From contig JAOZLK010000161.1 of NCBI GenBank assembly GCA_029934875.1, positions 1-8,334 on the forward strand: a stretch of 8,334 nt of DNA. Direction: 5' to 3'. The translations under genes were made by a program, and so were the position numbers. How positions within the stretch are numbered: position 1 is the stretch's first letter; each line of letters opens with the position of its first letter. Of the stretch, positions 6,736-8,334 are shown piece after piece. Source of the stretch: Bacteroidales bacterium (GTDB lineage Bacteria; Bacteroidota; Bacteroidia; Bacteroidales; GCA-2748055). The notes beneath the pieces were generated by a model. It searched no databases, was not told the DNA's origin, and worked only from the letters and a program-made list of their open reading frames with translations.

Positions 6736-8169
6736 CACCTGTGTCAGCTTCCATTTGCCTCTCCGGAAGATGGCAATGGCTATCATGGTCATGGCAGCCT
6801 CGCCAATCAGTATGGCATAGCAAACCCCATTGATATGAAGGTCCAGCACATTGGTGAAGATGTAGGCCAGCGGAATTTCCAGGAGCCAGAATGCGATGAA
6901 GTTGATCCAGACAGGAGTGGCCGTATCACCCGCTCCATTTATCGAGTTGATCATCACCTGCCCCATGGCATATACAAGGAATCCAAAACTAATGATGCGG
7001 AGACAGGTTATACCGCTTGCCATTACCACAGGTTCATCCATCCCGTTTATGAAGAAGGAGATGAATTTTTCCGGAATTGCGATGAAAAGAATGGACACAA
7101 GCCCCAGGAAAATCATATTGGCGATCCCCACCACCCAGGCCGATCGTTCGGCCCGATCGGGCTGCTTTGCTCCCAGGTTCTGCCCCACCAGGGTGGCAGC
7201 AGCATTTGCCAGTCCCCAGGAAGGGAGTAGCGCAAATAAAAGGACCCTGATGGCGATGGTATAACCTGCCACCACCTCTTCTCCCAGGCCTGTAACAACC
7301 CAAACCAGGAATACCCATGAGGAGGTTGCAATCAGGTACTGACCAATGGCGCCCAAAGACAATTTCACCAGCTTGACCATCTCGCCAAGCTTCACAACGA
7401 TCTGTGCGAACCTTACCTTCACCCTGTAATTACCATTAATCAGAAGGTAAATTTGGTATAACACCGCCACGCCCCGGCCTATATTGGTGGCTATGGCAGC
7501 TCCCTGCACTCCCATCTCGGGAAAGGGACCGATCCCAAAAATGAGCAGGGGATCGAGGATGATATTCAGAATATTGGCAAACCAGAGTACCCTCATGGAA
7601 ATCGCAGCATCACCACTGCTCCGGAACACCGCGTTGATAATGAAAAGAAGCATAATTATCCCATTCCCGCCCAGCATGATGGTGGGATACATGTATCCCA
7701 TCTCAACTGTAGACTCAGAGGCACCCATCAGCCTGAGCAGATCCTTGGCGAAAAAGATACCCACGGCAGAAAAAATCATTGAAACCGCAATTCCGGTAAA
7801 TATGGCCTGTACTGCGGATACTGCCGCTTCCTCAGGCTTCTTCTCTCCGATCCGGCGGGAAACCAGTGCAGTGGTCCCTACACTTAAGCCTATACTAATG
7901 GCATAAATAATGGTCATCAGGGATTCTGTAATACCCACGGTGGCAATGGCCTCAGATCCCAGGCGGGAGACAAAGAAAATGTCCACAAGTGCAAAAACCG
8001 ATTCCATGATCATCTCCAGTACCATGGGTATGCTCAGGAGTATGATGGCTTTGCTCAGTGGAATTTGTGTAAAATCTCTTTCCGAACCACCGATTGCTTC
8101 ACGTAAATCGCGGAAAAACTGGCGCAATAAAGACTTTGGATGTTTTGAACTTAGACTGATATGTGACAT
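6733..8169 (-). CDS. MATE-family multidrug/metabolite efflux transporter
   Basis: This 478-residue inner-membrane protein belongs to the MATE family of cation-coupled antiporters. It has a soluble N-terminal tail of about 40 residues, then roughly twelve hydrophobic helices in two related halves. Family signatures in the first half are ALVSRRIGEKK, FRSSGDA (R183 onward), ILDPLLIFGIG and GVQGAAIAT. In the second half they are NAAATLVGQNLGAKQP and NGAGDTATP (G412-T416). Length is normal and no frameshift is seen. The ATG at 8169 is taken because it is followed directly by a normal N-tail and no in-frame upstream start is apparent. The gene stands alone, with a promoter at 8290-8320 and a leader containing a small ORF and a hairpin, so its expression may respond to something that stalls ribosomes. 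Substrates and the coupling ion cannot be read from the sequence. Confidence 0.93.
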   Translation of the reverse strand: MSHISLSSKHPKSLLRQFFRDLREAIGGSERDFTQIPLSKAIILLSIPMVLEMIMESVFALVDIFFVSRLGSEAIATVGITESLMTIIYAISIGLSVGTTALVSRRIGEKKPEEAAVSAVQAIFTGIAVSMIFSAVGIFFAKDLLRLMGASESTVEMGYMYPTIMLGGNGIIMLLFIINAVFRSSGDAAISMRVLWFANILNIILDPLLIFGIGPFPEMGVQGAAIATNIGRGVAVLYQIYLLINGNYRVKVRFAQIVVKLGEMVKLVKLSLGAIGQYLIATSSWVFLVWVVTGLGEEVVAGYTIAIRVLLFALLPSWGLANAAATLVGQNLGAKQPDRAERSAWVVGIANMIFLGLVSILFIAIPEKFISFFINGMDEPVVMASGITCLRIISFGFLVYAMGQVMINSINGAGDTATPVWINFIAFWLLEIPLAYIFTNVLDLHINGVCYAILIGEAAMTMIAIAIFRRGKWKLTQV

Positions 8170-8204
8170 TGAACTGAGAATTATTGGTTTGAAAAGAAAA
8201 CAGA

Positions 8205-8245
8205 GTGACGCGCCCGCTTTAGAAGTTTAGCGGGAAGGGGGTCAC
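8205..8245 (-). terminator. Two-tier leader hairpin with T-rich tract, possible attenuator
   Basis: On the minus strand, GTGAC (8245-8241) pairs with GTCAC (8209-8205), and inside it CCCGCT (8234-8229) pairs with AGCGGG (8218-8213). A small internal loop separates the two stems, and a 10-base loop closes the inner one. Directly after comes TCTGTTTTCTTTT, a T-rich run. The structure lies between the promoter and the MATE start and overlaps the end of the leader ORF. It could stop transcription unless a ribosome opens it. The stems are short, so a purely translational role or none is possible. Confidence 0.5.
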
Positions 8246-8269
8246 GGTCATTTTTTCAATAATCCTCAT
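8219..8269 (-). CDS. Possible 16-residue leader peptide upstream of the MATE gene
   Basis: An ATG at 8269 opens a short frame encoding MRIIEKMTVTPFPLNF, ending in TAA at 8219-8221. The start lies about 20 bases downstream of the -7 promoter element, and GGA sits 5 bases before it, which could act as a weak ribosome site. The stop codon lies in the loop of the 8205-8245 hairpin. A ribosome finishing or stalled on this frame would cover the 5' arms and keep the hairpin from forming. This is the usual geometry of attenuator leader peptides, such as those controlling some antibiotic-resistance genes. The frame is short enough to occur by chance, and I do not recognise the peptide. Confidence 0.4.
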   Translation of the reverse strand: MRIIEKMTVTPFPLNF

Positions 8270-8289
8270 GTTTTCCGAATAATTTCAAA

Positions 8290-8320
8290 CAAAAGTAAAG
8301 GCTTCCTGACTAAAAACAAA
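8290..8320 (-). promoter_or_regulatory. Bacteroidota-type promoter (TTTG-N19-TACTTTTG) for the MATE gene
   Basis: On the minus strand the -33 element TTTG (8320-8317) is separated by exactly 19 bases from TACTTTTG (8297-8290), a full match to the TAnnTTTG -7 consensus of the primary sigma factor of Bacteroidota. Transcription would start near 8283, giving a 5' untranslated region of about 115 bases before the MATE start. Confidence 0.8.
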
Positions 8321-8334
8321 ATTATAGGGACACA

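Noticed and set aside
6516..6748. Minus-strand open stretch of about 76 codons running through the MATE-activase junction.
   Set aside because: It has no ATG until near its end, both ends consist of translated heptad repeat, and it overlaps the end of MATE; chance is the simplest reading.
8205..8245. Known riboswitch class in the MATE leader, such as a guanidine riboswitch.
   Set aside because: The paired arms and loop sequence do not match conserved riboswitch cores that I can recognise; the leader ORF and hairpin explain the region better.
8205..8260. Plus-strand intrinsic terminator (same hairpin followed by TTTTTT at 8251).
   Set aside because: The T-run could serve a plus-strand transcript, but no plus-strand gene lies upstream of it here, so the minus-strand leader role is favoured.

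Overview
The window looks like chromosomal DNA of a member of the Bacteroidota. The clearest sign is a promoter at the right end that fits the phylum's TTTG-N19-TAnnTTTG consensus. Other signs are the weak Shine-Dalgarno sites, the pairing of a TauE/SafE-family membrane protein with a CcoI-type ATPase carrying an N-terminal cysteine-cluster domain, and short heptameric repeats in the gene junctions. The gene content suggests a facultative or microaerophilic organism. It has parts for assembling a high-affinity cbb3 oxidase and an oxygen-sensitive glycyl radical enzyme. Family or genus cannot be fixed from this sequence.

Layout. Positions 3-3250 (+) hold a two-gene unit with a short overlap: a SafE-like membrane protein (3-827) and a P1B copper ATPase of the CcoI/FixI type (821-3250). 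These two normally serve copper delivery to cbb3 cytochrome oxidase, so other cco genes may lie to the left. Convergent to it, positions 3283-6460 (-) hold a second two-gene operon. The upstream gene is a radical-SAM activase (5660-6460). The downstream gene is a glycyl radical enzyme (3283-5646) with the signature residues of trans-4-hydroxy-L-proline dehydratase. This enzyme makes 1-pyrroline-5-carboxylate, which proline metabolism can use. Positions 6733-8169 (-) hold a MATE-family efflux pump with its own promoter and a leader region.

The two most interesting things are not ordinary genes. First, the MATE pump has a compact leader: a consensus promoter, then a 16-codon upstream ORF whose stop codon lies in the loop of a two-tier hairpin, then a T-rich tract. 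This is the layout of a translation-dependent attenuator. Second, the junctions are built from tandem 7-bp repeats of three sequence families. One 77-bp array keeps a single 7-bp phase while switching family, and it supplies the stop codons of both convergent genes. Related arrays flank a 147-bp spacer between the activase and MATE genes, and the MATE stop codon also lies in one. No tRNA, rRNA, CRISPR array or insertion sequence was seen.
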